Source of the DNA: Deltaproteobacteria bacterium
GTDB lineage: Bacteria; Desulfobacterota; Binatia; HRBIN30; CADEER01
DNA: 64,000 bases
Direction: 5' to 3'
NCBI GenBank assembly: GCA_029262455.1
Contig: JAJCZJ010000014.1
Location: 108,862-172,861 of the forward strand
The notes under the pieces are model-generated. The model saw only the letters and a list, made by a program, of their open reading frames with translations. It made no database searches and was not told the origin of the DNA. The translations under genes and the position numbers were made by a program. Below, one piece after another: positions 52,301 to 61,596 of the stretch (positions within the stretch are counted from its first letter, which is position 1; every line of letters begins with the position of its first letter).

Positions 52301-53128
52301 CTACGATCTCGTTCGCGAGCGATGCAAGTGTCGCCGAACCTGACCATCAAAAAATCGCTCATAAACATCTTGGTCGTGCGACAGCTCTCGGTAGCATCGC
52401 TCAAACGCGAGCCAAAGGTCGCGATATTTGAAAGGCCCCAAGGACAGGCCGCCGGAACGCTGCGCTTCGTCTTCTACGACAGCTGGCTCGATGGCCTCGA
52501 GCAGGGCCCGGCTTCCGTCCGAACAAATAGCTGGCAACTTTGTCGCCAACCCGCCAACCTGCGCCTTCAATCCACCCAAGTAAGCCCCGAGCGAAGCATC
52601 TCCGGACAGTTCGCATCGGATCGCCTGGTGCAATTCGTCCTTCGCCGTGTCTGGCGATCCCCGCCTGTCGCGGTCAATCGCCGCGAAGGCAGCCGCCAGA
52701 TCTTCGACGAAGCCGCGAAACAACTTCGCCACGGTCGCGATGTTCTCCGCGGACGTTGCAGCGCCCGGGTTATCGCCAAGAAGGGCCGCAGCTGTCCCTG
52801 TGTTGGCAGATTCTGGGACCTTCACCGGTTTGGCCGCTGCCACCCCCTCTTTGACCTGCGCGCGCAGCGCCGCAATCTCGGCCAATAAGTCGCGATCTTC
52901 GAGTGTCGTCTCAGGTGACGCTCTGATCTCGCACAACATCTCGATGACGACACTGCGAAGTCTTTCAGGCGTCTCATCGAGAGCACGGCGGATTGCTTCC
53001 GCCAGGCCCTCTACCTGATCGTCCACCGGCAGAGAACGCAAACGGCTGGAGGCTTCATCGATACTCCGCTCGACGCGTCCCGCCGCTGTCTCTATTTCTC
53101 TGATCGCACTCAATGCGCTACTCGCCAC
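52301..53128 (-). CDS. T6SS-linked helical protein of unknown family
   Basis: A 275-residue protein, GTG start, 6 bases after the pseudokinase stop, and ending 10 bases before tssJ. The N-terminal 100 residues are coiled-coil-like (SAIREIETAAGRVERSIDEASSRL, LLAEIAALRAQVKEG). The C-terminal end (YRDLWLAFERCYRELSHDQDVYERFF, pieces) resembles the end of TagH-type FHA proteins, where a similar W-F-Y helix follows the FHA and linker. No FHA domain is present here. Since the FHA of this system lies on another gene, this may be the split-off TagH C-terminal part. Confidence 0.6.
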   Translation of the reverse strand: MASSALSAIREIETAAGRVERSIDEASSRLRSLPVDDQVEGLAEAIRRALDETPERLRSVVIEMLCEIRASPETTLEDRDLLAEIAALRAQVKEGVAAAKPVKVPESANTGTAAALLGDNPGAATSAENIATVAKLFRGFVEDLAAAFAAIDRDRRGSPDTAKDELHQAIRCELSGDASLGAYLGGLKAQVGGLATKLPAICSDGSRALLEAIEPAVVEDEAQRSGGLSLGPFKYRDLWLAFERCYRELSHDQDVYERFFDGQVRRHLHRSRTRS

Positions 53129-53134
53129 TTCAAA

Positions 53135-55177
53135 TTACTCGTCATCCCCATCATCCAATTCCGCACGAACCCGGCGCAAGGCTTTGTCGATAATTGTTTT
53201 GGGGGTCACCAGCCCGAGGAGCTCGGTCTCGATCTTGTGCGCCAGCATCGAAACCTCTACCCGCAGGCGCTCCGCGGGGCCCTCCGGCCGGTCTCGGTCA
53301 AAATCGTCGCGCCCTCGGCAAATGCCAAATCCCGGAGCCTGCACCATCGCTCGCAGGGCGATCTTCAATCCTCCGATCCAAAACGCGTCCGGTATCTCGC
53401 CCGCGCCCTGGCCCCACTCTTCGGGGCGTTCCACCAGGTGCCGGCGCGCCAAAGTACCCGCCGACTCCAGCTGGCGAAGTCCCTGGAGCGCAAGCTGGTC
53501 CAGGTCACCGCCGTCGGCCGACGATTCAAGTTCTTTTGCAAGCTCACCGACCGCATCAACGGCGGAACTGGCGCCCGATGGGGCATTGGCGAACAGAATC
53601 TCCACGAGAAGGGCCCCCAACGCGCGAACATCGTCCGTTACGTGACTCGATCTGGTCAACGAAAGTGCCGCTTTCAATGGGGTCCTGAGTTCCGAGAGGT
53701 ACTCCGCCGACGGTCGGTCAAGACTCACCTCGGTCGACCGGAATCGCCCTTGGCTGGCGTCACCAGCGGTTGTGCAGACACCGACCAAATCGAGCGACAG
53801 CGGAAACGGACGGCTCTGACGAATCGAGGCGCGCAGGAGGTCCATCGCCCCCAACCGGCGATCTCGGACCAGTGCCGCCGGCAGCGCAGCCTCGACCATG
53901 TAGCCGCCGGATTCGGAGGCGACGACATCGGTGATCGACAGATCCGTAGAATCACCTAGGCGCTCTTCGGATGAGTTCCGTCCATCGACCGATTTGAACA
54001 AGTCGATATCGCTCCCCGCGAGCTCGATCGGGACGGAGCCGCCAAACCCCACCAGGTAAGTGCTGAAGCTGTAGAACAACGGCACTCCCACCGACCGCCG
54101 AATCGCGACAACGACATTTTCCGGCGACAAGCCCAGATGCGGGCGTTTGAATTCACGGTGCATTCGCGCCGATTGTTCAACTGCCTGCTCGAACAGGAGC
54201 AACTTGAGGCGGAAGATCTCGAGCGCCAGCTTGCCCTCAGGATCGGCCTCGAAGAGATAGCGACGACCAGGGTCTCGTTGCTCCGCCGATTCCTCACTCG
54301 GGAGCGACAAACAGCTCTCACTTCCCCCGAGCGCCCGCGCAAACCTCGTACACGTAAAGTGGAAGCGCTCATAGGGAATGCACGCAAAGTCCTGGAAGGA
54401 GAGCGGGGTCAATCGCGACACAACGGCACCAACTTCTCCCGACTCGGGATAACACTCGGGAACACCCTCGCATCCGATACAAGGCAACGCCGATTGACCG
54501 GACAATAGGCCGCGGAATTCGGCGTACAGCTCCGGAGCCGAGCGCGCACGCTGGGCGTTGTCGCGACGCGACGCATTCGTCGGCATGATCTCAAAGACTC
54601 CGGCCGGCTCTCCATTTGCGGCGCAGGAGACACAATACAAAAACCTTTCGCCGGCGCCGGAAAAACTCGGCAAGCCCTGCTCAGCCAGAAATGAGTCGTC
54701 CCGACAGGTCCCCAAGGGCCCCGAACAACGCGGGCATAGAGCCGCAAACAAATCGCCTGCCTCGCGACAATGCAGTATCGGGGCGAGCCTCGGCACTGAG
54801 TCCCGACGGCCAAACCAATCGACGACTCTGGGGGCGATTCCGAGCTCCGCCGCGGCTAGCGTCTCCCGCCATCTGCGTTCCCACAGGGCCTCGCGCTCCA
54901 CATTCGTCCAACCTGGCACAGCCCCAGATGCCGCCTCATCCGTCTCGATCTCGAGCACCAGCTCGGCGATCGAGCCGCGGCCAGGCCCAAGGAGGCGACC
55001 AAACACCATCCGACCCGTCCACTCGTCGCGATCGACCTGTGCGAACGGCGAGGCCGCTGAGCTTCGCTCTGCAGCGGGATCGACGGCTAGCGCAAATGCG
55101 CTACGCCCCGATTCACTAGCCTCTCCAGCCAGTGGCACTAGCGCATCAGGTACTATCAAGTCGGGTAGGCTCGCCAT
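53135..55177 (-). CDS. Pseudokinase-like protein with zinc-ribbon insert
   Basis: About 680 residues from the ATG at 55177, with no strong ribosome site; an in-frame TTG at 55279 is an alternative start. The N-lobe-like region has no lysine at the VAIK place. Cys clusters CPRCSGPLGTC (near 147) and FLYCVSC (near 182), with CIGC later, form a likely zinc ribbon. The catalytic loop area reads PHLGLSPENVVV (near 345), where HRD has become HLG, and DFG reads GFG (near 370), so catalysis is lost. The C-terminal part has helices and an acidic tail (ELDDGDDE). It is the first gene of the tssJ-tssK-tssL-tssM run, so it likely helps regulate this T6SS. No named family is recognised. Confidence 0.7.
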   Translation of the reverse strand: MASLPDLIVPDALVPLAGEASESGRSAFALAVDPAAERSSAASPFAQVDRDEWTGRMVFGRLLGPGRGSIAELVLEIETDEAASGAVPGWTNVEREALWERRWRETLAAAELGIAPRVVDWFGRRDSVPRLAPILHCREAGDLFAALCPRCSGPLGTCRDDSFLAEQGLPSFSGAGERFLYCVSCAANGEPAGVFEIMPTNASRRDNAQRARSAPELYAEFRGLLSGQSALPCIGCEGVPECYPESGEVGAVVSRLTPLSFQDFACIPYERFHFTCTRFARALGGSESCLSLPSEESAEQRDPGRRYLFEADPEGKLALEIFRLKLLLFEQAVEQSARMHREFKRPHLGLSPENVVVAIRRSVGVPLFYSFSTYLVGFGGSVPIELAGSDIDLFKSVDGRNSSEERLGDSTDLSITDVVASESGGYMVEAALPAALVRDRRLGAMDLLRASIRQSRPFPLSLDLVGVCTTAGDASQGRFRSTEVSLDRPSAEYLSELRTPLKAALSLTRSSHVTDDVRALGALLVEILFANAPSGASSAVDAVGELAKELESSADGGDLDQLALQGLRQLESAGTLARRHLVERPEEWGQGAGEIPDAFWIGGLKIALRAMVQAPGFGICRGRDDFDRDRPEGPAERLRVEVSMLAHKIETELLGLVTPKTIIDKALRRVRAELDDGDDE

Positions 55178-55395
55178 GATGACGCGGAGACACAGACGAG
55201 CTGCGCCTCCTTTCAGGGGAGATAGCTCGGCATCCGATTCGGGGCAAGCCTCGGACTCATCATGGCTCAGACTGGGCAAGCGAGCCTCTACCGGCCCCCT
55301 CCAAGCAGTCCGTGAAACCTTGTATCAGGCCGAGTTCAGCAGATCCGCTGCGAAACCTGTAACACCCGGGCGCCAACACGAGGCCGGGCAGCCGA

Positions 55396-56418
55396 CTACA
55401 GTTCTAGCCGCGCAACCTTCAGCGGCGGGCGATCGTCTTTGCTCGGGAAGTCTTCGCCGGGTCGTACGACGTCGAGTGAGCGCGGAGGGCGCCCGTTCTT
55501 TTCGGCGCAGCGGCGCAGGACGGCGTGCCACTCTTGCTCATCTACGTTGGCTACGTTGTTGGTGCAGTACAACACGCCGCCTTCGGCGACGGCGCCGAGC
55601 GTCGGCTTCAGCAGGCTCTGGTAGTCTCTAACTAGATCGACGACACCGAACGGGCTCGTCGCGCGCGGCGGCGGGTCGAGCATGACCAGGTCGAATTGCC
55701 GCTTTTCGATGCGCGGAAACGGCGGAAGCCGGCGTCCACGATCGACCGGCGGTTGCCGAATCCCTGCCAGCTGGCGAACCGCCGGGAAGAAGTCGCTCGC
55801 CACCTGCTTGTTCTGGCGCCCGACTCCATTCAATTTTGCGTTCTCAGTACCAATCGCCAAAATCTGTTTCGAGAAGTCGACGTTGAACACCCGCTTGGCA
55901 CCGGCAACGGCGGCAGCGACTCCCAGTCCGCAGGTATAGGCGAACAAGTTCAGCACCGACTTCCCCTCTGCTTCGCGCATCACCGCTTCGCGCGTCGGAC
56001 GCAGGTCGAGAAATAGCCACGGATCGTTGCCGCGGTGGCGCGCCTTGATATTGAAGCGCACGCCGTGCTCGGTCACGACGCGCATCTTGTCGGCGGCCGC
56101 CTTCTGGGTCGGATCGAGAACATTCCGAACCCGCGAACCGGCTGAGCTGCGATCGTTGTAGATCAACTCGAGGCCCGGCAAAACCGCTTCGACCAGGCCA
56201 GCGACGGCCGACACCGCATCATCCGGCAACGGCTCGTAAAAACTCTGCAACAGCGCGAGATCGCCGTAGCGATCGACGGTCAGTCCCGGTGCGCCCTCCT
56301 GGGAGCCGTGAAAGAGCCGATAGCAATCGGTGTTCGCGGCCGCGAGGCGCTCGATCAACGGCCTACGGCGCGCCAGCGCTCCTCGTAACGACTCTTCGAG
56401 ATTCGCGACGTTGGTCAA
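55396..56418 (-). CDS. Class I SAM-dependent rRNA methyltransferase (RlmI-like)
   Basis: A 340-residue protein, TTG start at 56418, 5 bases after the helicase stop. The N-terminal part (TDCYRLFHGSQEGAPGLTVDRYG, LLQSFYEPLPDD in pieces) is RlmI-like. The catalytic domain has LDLRPTREAV, VLNLFAYTCGLGVAAAVAGAKRVFNVDFS in pieces (SAM-binding motif I) and the target motif FDLVMLDPPP (about 240). It lacks the N-terminal PUA domain of full RlmI. It should methylate a base in 23S rRNA or a related RNA. No ribosome site before the TTG; translation may depend on the helicase. Confidence 0.86.
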   Translation of the reverse strand: MTNVANLEESLRGALARRRPLIERLAAANTDCYRLFHGSQEGAPGLTVDRYGDLALLQSFYEPLPDDAVSAVAGLVEAVLPGLELIYNDRSSAGSRVRNVLDPTQKAAADKMRVVTEHGVRFNIKARHRGNDPWLFLDLRPTREAVMREAEGKSVLNLFAYTCGLGVAAAVAGAKRVFNVDFSKQILAIGTENAKLNGVGRQNKQVASDFFPAVRQLAGIRQPPVDRGRRLPPFPRIEKRQFDLVMLDPPPRATSPFGVVDLVRDYQSLLKPTLGAVAEGGVLYCTNNVANVDEQEWHAVLRRCAEKNGRPPRSLDVVRPGEDFPSKDDRPPLKVARLEL

Positions 56419-56423
56419 CTTGG

Positions 56424-58199
56424 TTAGGCGGCGTTTCGCGACGGCCGATCAGGTTTGCGCGCCGACCGCGTTTTTGGCCTGGCGTGGCCGGTGCGCGAAC
56501 GCGGCGTCGAACGCGGCGAAGACGCCCCCAAGCGTTCGATTCGCAGCCGCGGCTCGCGTGGATCCGGTACGCGCGCAAGCTTCTCGAATTCCGTCGCCAT
56601 GGTCGCGTCGACCTCGAAGGTCGAGGCCTGGTCGCCGATCTCAATGGCACCGATGAGCTTGCCCTGGATCTGGCCACGGCGACAGACATGCGAAAGTAGG
56701 CGGTTGGTGGCAGCCCCGCTGCGCTCGCCCCAGTTGATCGAGAAGCGAACCGTCGATCCGCCACGGCCAAGACTACGGCCATCTCCACGTCCCGCACCGC
56801 GACCACGATCGGTCCACTGCCTCTCGTTGGCTTCGCTCGGTGAAGGTTCGTGGACTTCCACCGGCTCCCGCGCCGACGATGGTTGCGCTAGCTCGAGCAG
56901 TCGCGCAATCACGGCCGCAGGGTCGCGGTCCTCTAACAACGCCTTGGCGTAGTCGAGTTGGGACTCGGTCAAGTCGGCTTCGGTCGCCAGATGGGCATGC
57001 AGCCCTCTGCGAAAGCGTTTCCGTTGCGCCTTGCGCACCTTGGCCGCAGTCGGCACGGGTTGCCACATCACTTCGACGCGTGCGCTCGATAGCATCCGCG
57101 TGACCATGCGCTGCAACATCGGCACAACCAGAAGGTGAGAGCGACCTTGTCTTCCGGCGCGACCGGTCCGCCCGCTGCGGTGGGTATACGCATCGGCATT
57201 TTCCGGCATGTCGTAGTGAACGACAAACTCGATATCCGGCACGTCGATGCCCCGCGCTGCGACATCGGTCGAAACCAGCACTCGCGTAGACCCGCTGCGG
57301 AAGGCATTGATCGTCCGCGTGCGTTGCGCCTGCGGGAGTTCGCCACTCAGGCAGGCTGCGGCGAATCCATCGGACGCGAGCTGCTCGGACACGCTACTCG
57401 CATCGACCCGCCGCTCGACAAAGACGAGACAGCGCGCGTCTTCGTTCAACAGCAGCAAATTCACCAGAGCACCGTAGCGCTCGCCTTTTCGCACGAGGTG
57501 CGCCAGATGCTGAATATCGTCATTGGCATCACCCAGACGGGTACCCTCGAGCGTCAGAGGGTCGCGCTGAAAGCGATTCGCCAGCTTACTCACCTGATGG
57601 GCAAACGTTGCGGAAACCATGTGCGTGCGCCGCTCACTCGGCAGCGCCTCGAGGATGGCCTCGAGCTCTTCGCGAAAACCCATGTCGAGCATGCGATCAG
57701 CTTCATCGAGCACGACGTGGGCAATTCGTTCGCAGCGGAAGGCACCACTGCGGATATGGTCGTGCACCCGTCCGGGAGTTCCAACGATCACATGAGGACA
57801 TCGCGACAACGCGCGACGTTCGATCCCGAGCGACGCCCCGCCCATCACCACTTCGACACGCAAACCGCGCACCTCGGAGTAGAGCCACTGCAGCTCCTCG
57901 CGAACCTGCATTGCGAGCTCACGCGTCGGCACCAACACCAAAACGCTCGGCGATTCTTTCTTCCCGCTTTGGCCAACCAAGTGGCGCGCCAAGCCGAGGC
58001 CGATGGCGACGGTCTTTCCGGACCCAGTCTGCGAAGAGATTCGCAAATCGTGGTCCTTGGGGCCAACATCGAACACAGCCTTCTGGACAGAGGTCAGTTC
58101 ACTAAAGCCGCGCTTGCGCATCGCGCTTTCGAGGGATTCGTTCAGCCCCTCAGGAAATCCAGCGGGCGCATCGACAGTATTGAGGTCCATATGAGTCAT
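56424..58199 (-). CDS. DEAD-box RNA helicase with DbpA-type RNA-binding domain
   Basis: A 591-residue protein from the ATG at 58199 (a second ATG at 58190). Motifs: FSELTSVQKAVF (Q motif), SSQTGSGKT, VPTRELAMQV, DEADRMLDMGF, SATFAHQ, VATDVAARGID-like STDVAARGIDVPDIEFVVHYD and HRSGRTGRAG. The C-terminal RRM-like domain (about 480-565) shows FSINWGERSGAATNRLLSHVC and IGAIEIGDQASTFEV in pieces, the DbpA RNA-binding fold that directs helicases to 23S rRNA. It likely works in ribosome assembly. The tail is Arg/Ser/Pro-rich. Confidence 0.93.
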   Translation of the reverse strand: MTHMDLNTVDAPAGFPEGLNESLESAMRKRGFSELTSVQKAVFDVGPKDHDLRISSQTGSGKTVAIGLGLARHLVGQSGKKESPSVLVLVPTRELAMQVREELQWLYSEVRGLRVEVVMGGASLGIERRALSRCPHVIVGTPGRVHDHIRSGAFRCERIAHVVLDEADRMLDMGFREELEAILEALPSERRTHMVSATFAHQVSKLANRFQRDPLTLEGTRLGDANDDIQHLAHLVRKGERYGALVNLLLLNEDARCLVFVERRVDASSVSEQLASDGFAAACLSGELPQAQRTRTINAFRSGSTRVLVSTDVAARGIDVPDIEFVVHYDMPENADAYTHRSGRTGRAGRQGRSHLLVVPMLQRMVTRMLSSARVEVMWQPVPTAAKVRKAQRKRFRRGLHAHLATEADLTESQLDYAKALLEDRDPAAVIARLLELAQPSSAREPVEVHEPSPSEANERQWTDRGRGAGRGDGRSLGRGGSTVRFSINWGERSGAATNRLLSHVCRRGQIQGKLIGAIEIGDQASTFEVDATMATEFEKLARVPDPREPRLRIERLGASSPRSTPRSRTGHARPKTRSARKPDRPSRNAA

Positions 58200-58462
58200 T
58201 CCGATCCAAAGCAGGTTGAGCACGTAAGTGACGGCTCTGAGGACCGCCGCGGCGTGGCACCGTGACGACGGTCGCAAGTGAGAACCCCATAAGATAGCAG
58301 TATTGGCCAGGCGATCAATCCACCGCGGGATCGCGCGCCAACGTTAATATAAGTTGGGCGAATGCTCCCATTCGGGCCAAAATCCCTGCCGATCGGTCAA
58401 TGGCTGCGGAGGAATCTTCCCGCCCACACAGTCAAATCGGCCGTTTCCAAGATCTTCCCGAC

Positions 58463-58843
58463 TCAGGCTTTGCGGTGGCAAACGGCCTGAATCTTGTTGC
58501 CTTCGGGGTCGCGAACATAGGCACCGTAGTAGTTTGGGTGATAGTGAGGCCGCAGTCCTGGCTCGCCTTCGCTCGAGCCCCCGAGTTCGAGAGCCTTGGC
58601 GTGAAATGCGTCGACCTGCGCCCGATCGGCCGCCATATAGGCAATATGGCCACCATTGCCCGGAACGTGGGCGCCGCCGTCAAAGGGCCGGACGATGAAG
58701 GTTTTCGCGCCGGTGGCCTCACCGTAGGACACCACACCGTCGATCTTGAAGAATTGAACGATGCCAAGCGCGCCGAGCACGCCGTCGTAAAACTCCGCCG
58801 CCTTATTGGGATCGCTCGATCCGATCGTTACATGACTGAACAT
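58463..58843 (-). CDS. VOC-family (glyoxalase/dioxygenase-fold) protein
   Basis: A 126-residue protein with AAGGGAG upstream of the ATG. It has MFSHVTIGSSDPNKAAEFYDGVLGALGI in pieces (the paired beta-alpha-beta-beta-beta start), HIAYMAADRAQVDAFHAKALELGG, GLRPHYHPNYYGAYVRDPEGNKIQAVCH in pieces. His4 and the C-terminal Asp/Glu region fit the metal site. The substrate is unknown. It stands alone in front of a helicase gene on the same strand. Confidence 0.88.
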   Translation of the reverse strand: MFSHVTIGSSDPNKAAEFYDGVLGALGIVQFFKIDGVVSYGEATGAKTFIVRPFDGGAHVPGNGGHIAYMAADRAQVDAFHAKALELGGSSEGEPGLRPHYHPNYYGAYVRDPEGNKIQAVCHRKA

Positions 58844-58983
58844 ATCGGGTCTCCCTTGGGGACTAGCACCGATCGTAGGCTACGGCAGCGGCTTAGGGCA
58901 AGGCAAGTCCGCGACACGACACGCCCCTCGACAGAATCGGACGCGGTGAACTTCAGCCTGCCCGCCCCGATCAACGACAGCTC

Positions 58984-59001
58984 GGTAGGCTGAAGCCTAC
59001 C
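58984..59001. terminator. GGTAGGCT/AGCCTACC palindrome
   Basis: GGTAGGCT (58984-58991) and AGCCTACC (58994-59001) with a 2-base loop, just after the luciferase-like gene stop on the minus strand. No T-run; may be a repeat element or weak terminator. Confidence 0.35.
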
Positions 59002-59025
59002 CTACGCAGCTCCCACCCAGAGTGT

Positions 59026-59883
59026 TCATGGCGCCATCTGCTCGAGGAGGTCCCAAGCAATGCCTCCGTCAGCGCCGTAGGCAAGAAGCTCGATCTCGTC
59101 GGCGCCGGCCTCGATATGCGCTGCAGCGCGTTCGCGGATGGCTGACGCATCACCCCACGCGATGAAGGTATCGATCAAACGATCGCTGCCGCCGTTGGCG
59201 TAGTCCTCTGCCCCGAACCCGTACGCCGCCCAGCGTTCCTGATACACCTGCAGCGACAGATAGATCGACAGCCCCTTGCGCGCCACCGCTCGCGCCGGCA
59301 CGGGATCTTCGCAAAGGCAGCATGGTAAAACGACGTTGAGCCGCTTGTCGGCACCGAGAATTCTGCGCGCCTCGCGTGTGTGCTCGGTCGGCATCAAGTA
59401 GGTATTCGCGCCATCGGCAAGCTCGGCGGCAAGCGCCAGCATCTTCGGGCCGTGTGCCGCGACATACACCGGCGCGACTGACGCCGGTTTGCGAATCTGA
59501 AGCGGAGCCTGCGCCATCGCTTCGAGATACGAACGCATCCGCCGCACCGGCTTCCCCCAGGCGACGCCGTACATCTCAGCGGCAATCTGGTTCGACACGC
59601 CGAGCCCGTTGATGAAGCGCCCGCCCGAAAGCTCGGCCAGAGTGCGCGAGGCTTGCGCCGTCGAGATCGCATCGCGACCGTAGATATGCGCGATGCCGGT
59701 CGCGACACGCAATCGGCTGGTGTTTGCCAGAATATGCCCCGCCGTAAGGTAGACCTCACGACCAAACACATCCGGAAGCCACAGAGAGTCATAACCTAGC
59801 TCTTCGAGCCGCAGCGCGTAGGCGATCAAAGCGTCGGGGCGCATGGTGTCGGCAGCGCTGACGACGCCGGCTATCTTGGACAT
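59026..59883 (-). CDS. LLM-class (luciferase-like) oxidoreductase
   Basis: A 285-residue protein with GGGAAG before the ATG. The LLM pattern is clear: ALRLEELGYDSLWLPDVFGREVY, RLRVATGIAHIYGRDAISTAQASRTLAELSGGRFINGLGVS in pieces, YLEAMAQAPLQ and VYVAAHGPKMLALAAELADGANTYLM in pieces. Members use reduced flavin or F420. It lies downstream of an 18-bp inverted repeat and, further up, enoyl-CoA hydratase, so it may share the catabolic role. Confidence 0.88.
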   Translation of the reverse strand: MSKIAGVVSAADTMRPDALIAYALRLEELGYDSLWLPDVFGREVYLTAGHILANTSRLRVATGIAHIYGRDAISTAQASRTLAELSGGRFINGLGVSNQIAAEMYGVAWGKPVRRMRSYLEAMAQAPLQIRKPASVAPVYVAAHGPKMLALAAELADGANTYLMPTEHTREARRILGADKRLNVVLPCCLCEDPVPARAVARKGLSIYLSLQVYQERWAAYGFGAEDYANGGSDRLIDTFIAWGDASAIRERAAAHIEAGADEIELLAYGADGGIAWDLLEQMAP

Positions 59884-59940
59884 CGAACAACTTCCCAGCA
59901 GCTTGCCAAACCGTCGGCAGAATCCCTACCGCATGGGGGG

Positions 59941-59995
59941 CAAGGCTCCTGCCGAGCCTCGCACCAAGGCGAGACGCGGCTCGGCAGGAGCCTTG
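59941..59995. repeat. Perfect 18-bp inverted repeat of the GGCTCGGCAGGAGCC family
   Basis: CAAGGCTCCTGCCGAGCC (59941-59958) and GGCTCGGCAGGAGCCTTG (59978-59995) are perfect inverse complements separated by a 19-base loop that itself has a short stem (CTCGC/GCGAG). It lies between the LLM and enoyl-CoA hydratase genes. The arm is the same word as in the 49-bp tandem repeat at the window's right end. Confidence 0.85.
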
Positions 59996-60035
59996 AGAAT
60001 GGCCTGGTCGCTCGCCATCCAAAAGAAGTGACCAT

Positions 60036-60797
60036 CTAACTCTCCGTGAAGTGCGGCGTGCGACGCTCCGCCATTGCCCTGGCGCCTTCGCGAAAATCCT
60101 CGGTGTGCCGCAAGCGTTCCTGCTCGGCGCGCTCACGCTCGGTTGCCGCCGCGATTCTGTCGGCCAGGCCGGCGCGGAGAGTTTCGCGGATCGACTGGAC
60201 GGCGAGCGGCGCTGACGCCGCGATGTCTGCCGCAAACGCATGCGCTGCAGACCCGAGCTCGGCCGCGGCGATGAGCCGATCGGCGAGCCCCATCGCAACC
60301 GCTTCATCGCCCTTGACGCGTCGACCGGTATACAGAAGCTCCGCAGCGCGCTGAGGACCAACTAGTTCCGGCAGGGTGACGCTGAGCCCGAAACCTTGGT
60401 GGAACCCGAGGCGCGCGAAGTTGGCGCTAAACCGCGCTTCCGGTGCCGCGAGACGAAAGTCGGCGAACAGCGCCAGCCCGAGACCACCGCCGACCGCTGC
60501 CCCCTGAATCGCGGCGACGACTGGCTTGCGAGTTCGGAACAAGCGGACTGCAGCCCGATAGAGATCCGCGGTCGCATATGTGCCCCCGCCGCTCGAGAAA
60601 TCTGCGCCCGCACAGAAGTGTTTGCCCTCGGCACACAGGACCGTCACTCGACACTGAGGGTCCGAGTCGAGCCCCTCGAGAGTCTCCGCCAACTCTTCGA
60701 TCATGGCCAGCGAGAAGAAGTTGTTGGGCGGGCGCCGCAAGCGCACGGTCGCAACGAAGTCACGACACTCATCTTTGGTCACGTGGGGCTCGGTCAT
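60036..60797 (-). CDS. Enoyl-CoA hydratase/isomerase family protein
   Basis: A 253-residue protein. The crotonase pattern is clear: RVTVLCAEGKHFCAGADFS (oxyanion-hole loop 1), VVAAIQGAAVGGGLGLALFADFRLAA in pieces (loop 2), LPELVGPQRAAELLYTGRRVKGDEAVAMGLADR in pieces. Its ATG overlaps the stop of the hydrolase gene by 4 bases (ATGA). It should act on an acyl-CoA ester in beta-oxidation or aromatic/alicyclic degradation; the substrate is unknown. Confidence 0.93.
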   Translation of the reverse strand: MTEPHVTKDECRDFVATVRLRRPPNNFFSLAMIEELAETLEGLDSDPQCRVTVLCAEGKHFCAGADFSSGGGTYATADLYRAAVRLFRTRKPVVAAIQGAAVGGGLGLALFADFRLAAPEARFSANFARLGFHQGFGLSVTLPELVGPQRAAELLYTGRRVKGDEAVAMGLADRLIAAAELGSAAHAFAADIAASAPLAVQSIRETLRAGLADRIAAATERERAEQERLRHTEDFREGARAMAERRTPHFTES

Positions 60798-61534
60798 CGG
60801 TCCATTCCCTTGAGGTTGCGGTCGAACAGATCGAGCAACGCGGACCAGTGACGTTCATCTGCCTCCGCGTCGTAAGCCGGTCGATCGTCGAAAGCGAAAC
60901 CGTGATGAGTACCCGGATAGCGTTCGAGGCGACCGGTAACTCCGGCTTCCCTCATCGCGGCCTCGAATTGATCCACCATCGGAGGGGGGACGTAGTCATC
61001 GTGCTCCGCACACGCGACGTAAATCTCGCCCTTGATCTCGCCAAGCCTCCGGTGTGGCGAATCCTTCGCATCGACGAGCAGGCGCGTGCCGTAGATCGAA
61101 GCAGCCGCACGAACACGATCCGCGTGCACCGCAGCCACCGTGAGAGCGAACGGGCCACTCATGCAGTAGCCGACACAGCCGACGACATCGGCGTCGGCGG
61201 CAGGATCCGCGTCGGCGTAGTCGAGCAAGCTCGACGCATCGCGCGCCGCCATGTTGTTGCCGACCTTGAACATCAACTCCTTCATTCTCGCCAACGACCC
61301 GGAACTAGAGAAGTCGAGCTGGAAGGAGTCGGTCACCCGGTAGTACAGATTCGGAAGCATCACGTAGTAGCCATTCGATGCCACCCGCTCGGCCATGGAG
61401 TGCAAGAGGGGCCGCTTGCCCGGGGCGTCCATCAGAAACAGAACAACCGGCCACGGGCCGTCGCCATCCGGGCGCACGAGGTATGTCCCCATTGCGCCTT
61501 CGGCACTTTCGATCGTCGTCTCTAACTCGATCAT
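60794..61534 (-). CDS. Dienelactone hydrolase family protein
   Basis: A 246-residue alpha/beta hydrolase. GCVGYCMSG holds the nucleophile Cys of dienelactone hydrolases, with CAEHDDYVPP (Asp) and YPGTHHGFAFDDRPAYD (His) in pieces completing the triad. It starts the two-gene minus-strand operon with enoyl-CoA hydratase and is divergent from the acyl-CoA dehydrogenases 62 bp away, which suggests one shared control region. Confidence 0.92.
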   Translation of the reverse strand: MIELETTIESAEGAMGTYLVRPDGDGPWPVVLFLMDAPGKRPLLHSMAERVASNGYYVMLPNLYYRVTDSFQLDFSSSGSLARMKELMFKVGNNMAARDASSLLDYADADPAADADVVGCVGYCMSGPFALTVAAVHADRVRAAASIYGTRLLVDAKDSPHRRLGEIKGEIYVACAEHDDYVPPPMVDQFEAAMREAGVTGRLERYPGTHHGFAFDDRPAYDAEADERHWSALLDLFDRNLKGMDR

Positions 61535-61596
61535 CGCAGGATCCTAGCAAATCCGACCATGTACCCGTATACAACCGACGAAATGGGCAGTATGCG

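Noticed and set aside
57135..58265. 376-residue plus-strand frame opposite the helicase
   Set aside because: Shadow of a canonical DEAD-box gene, no family motif and no ribosome site.
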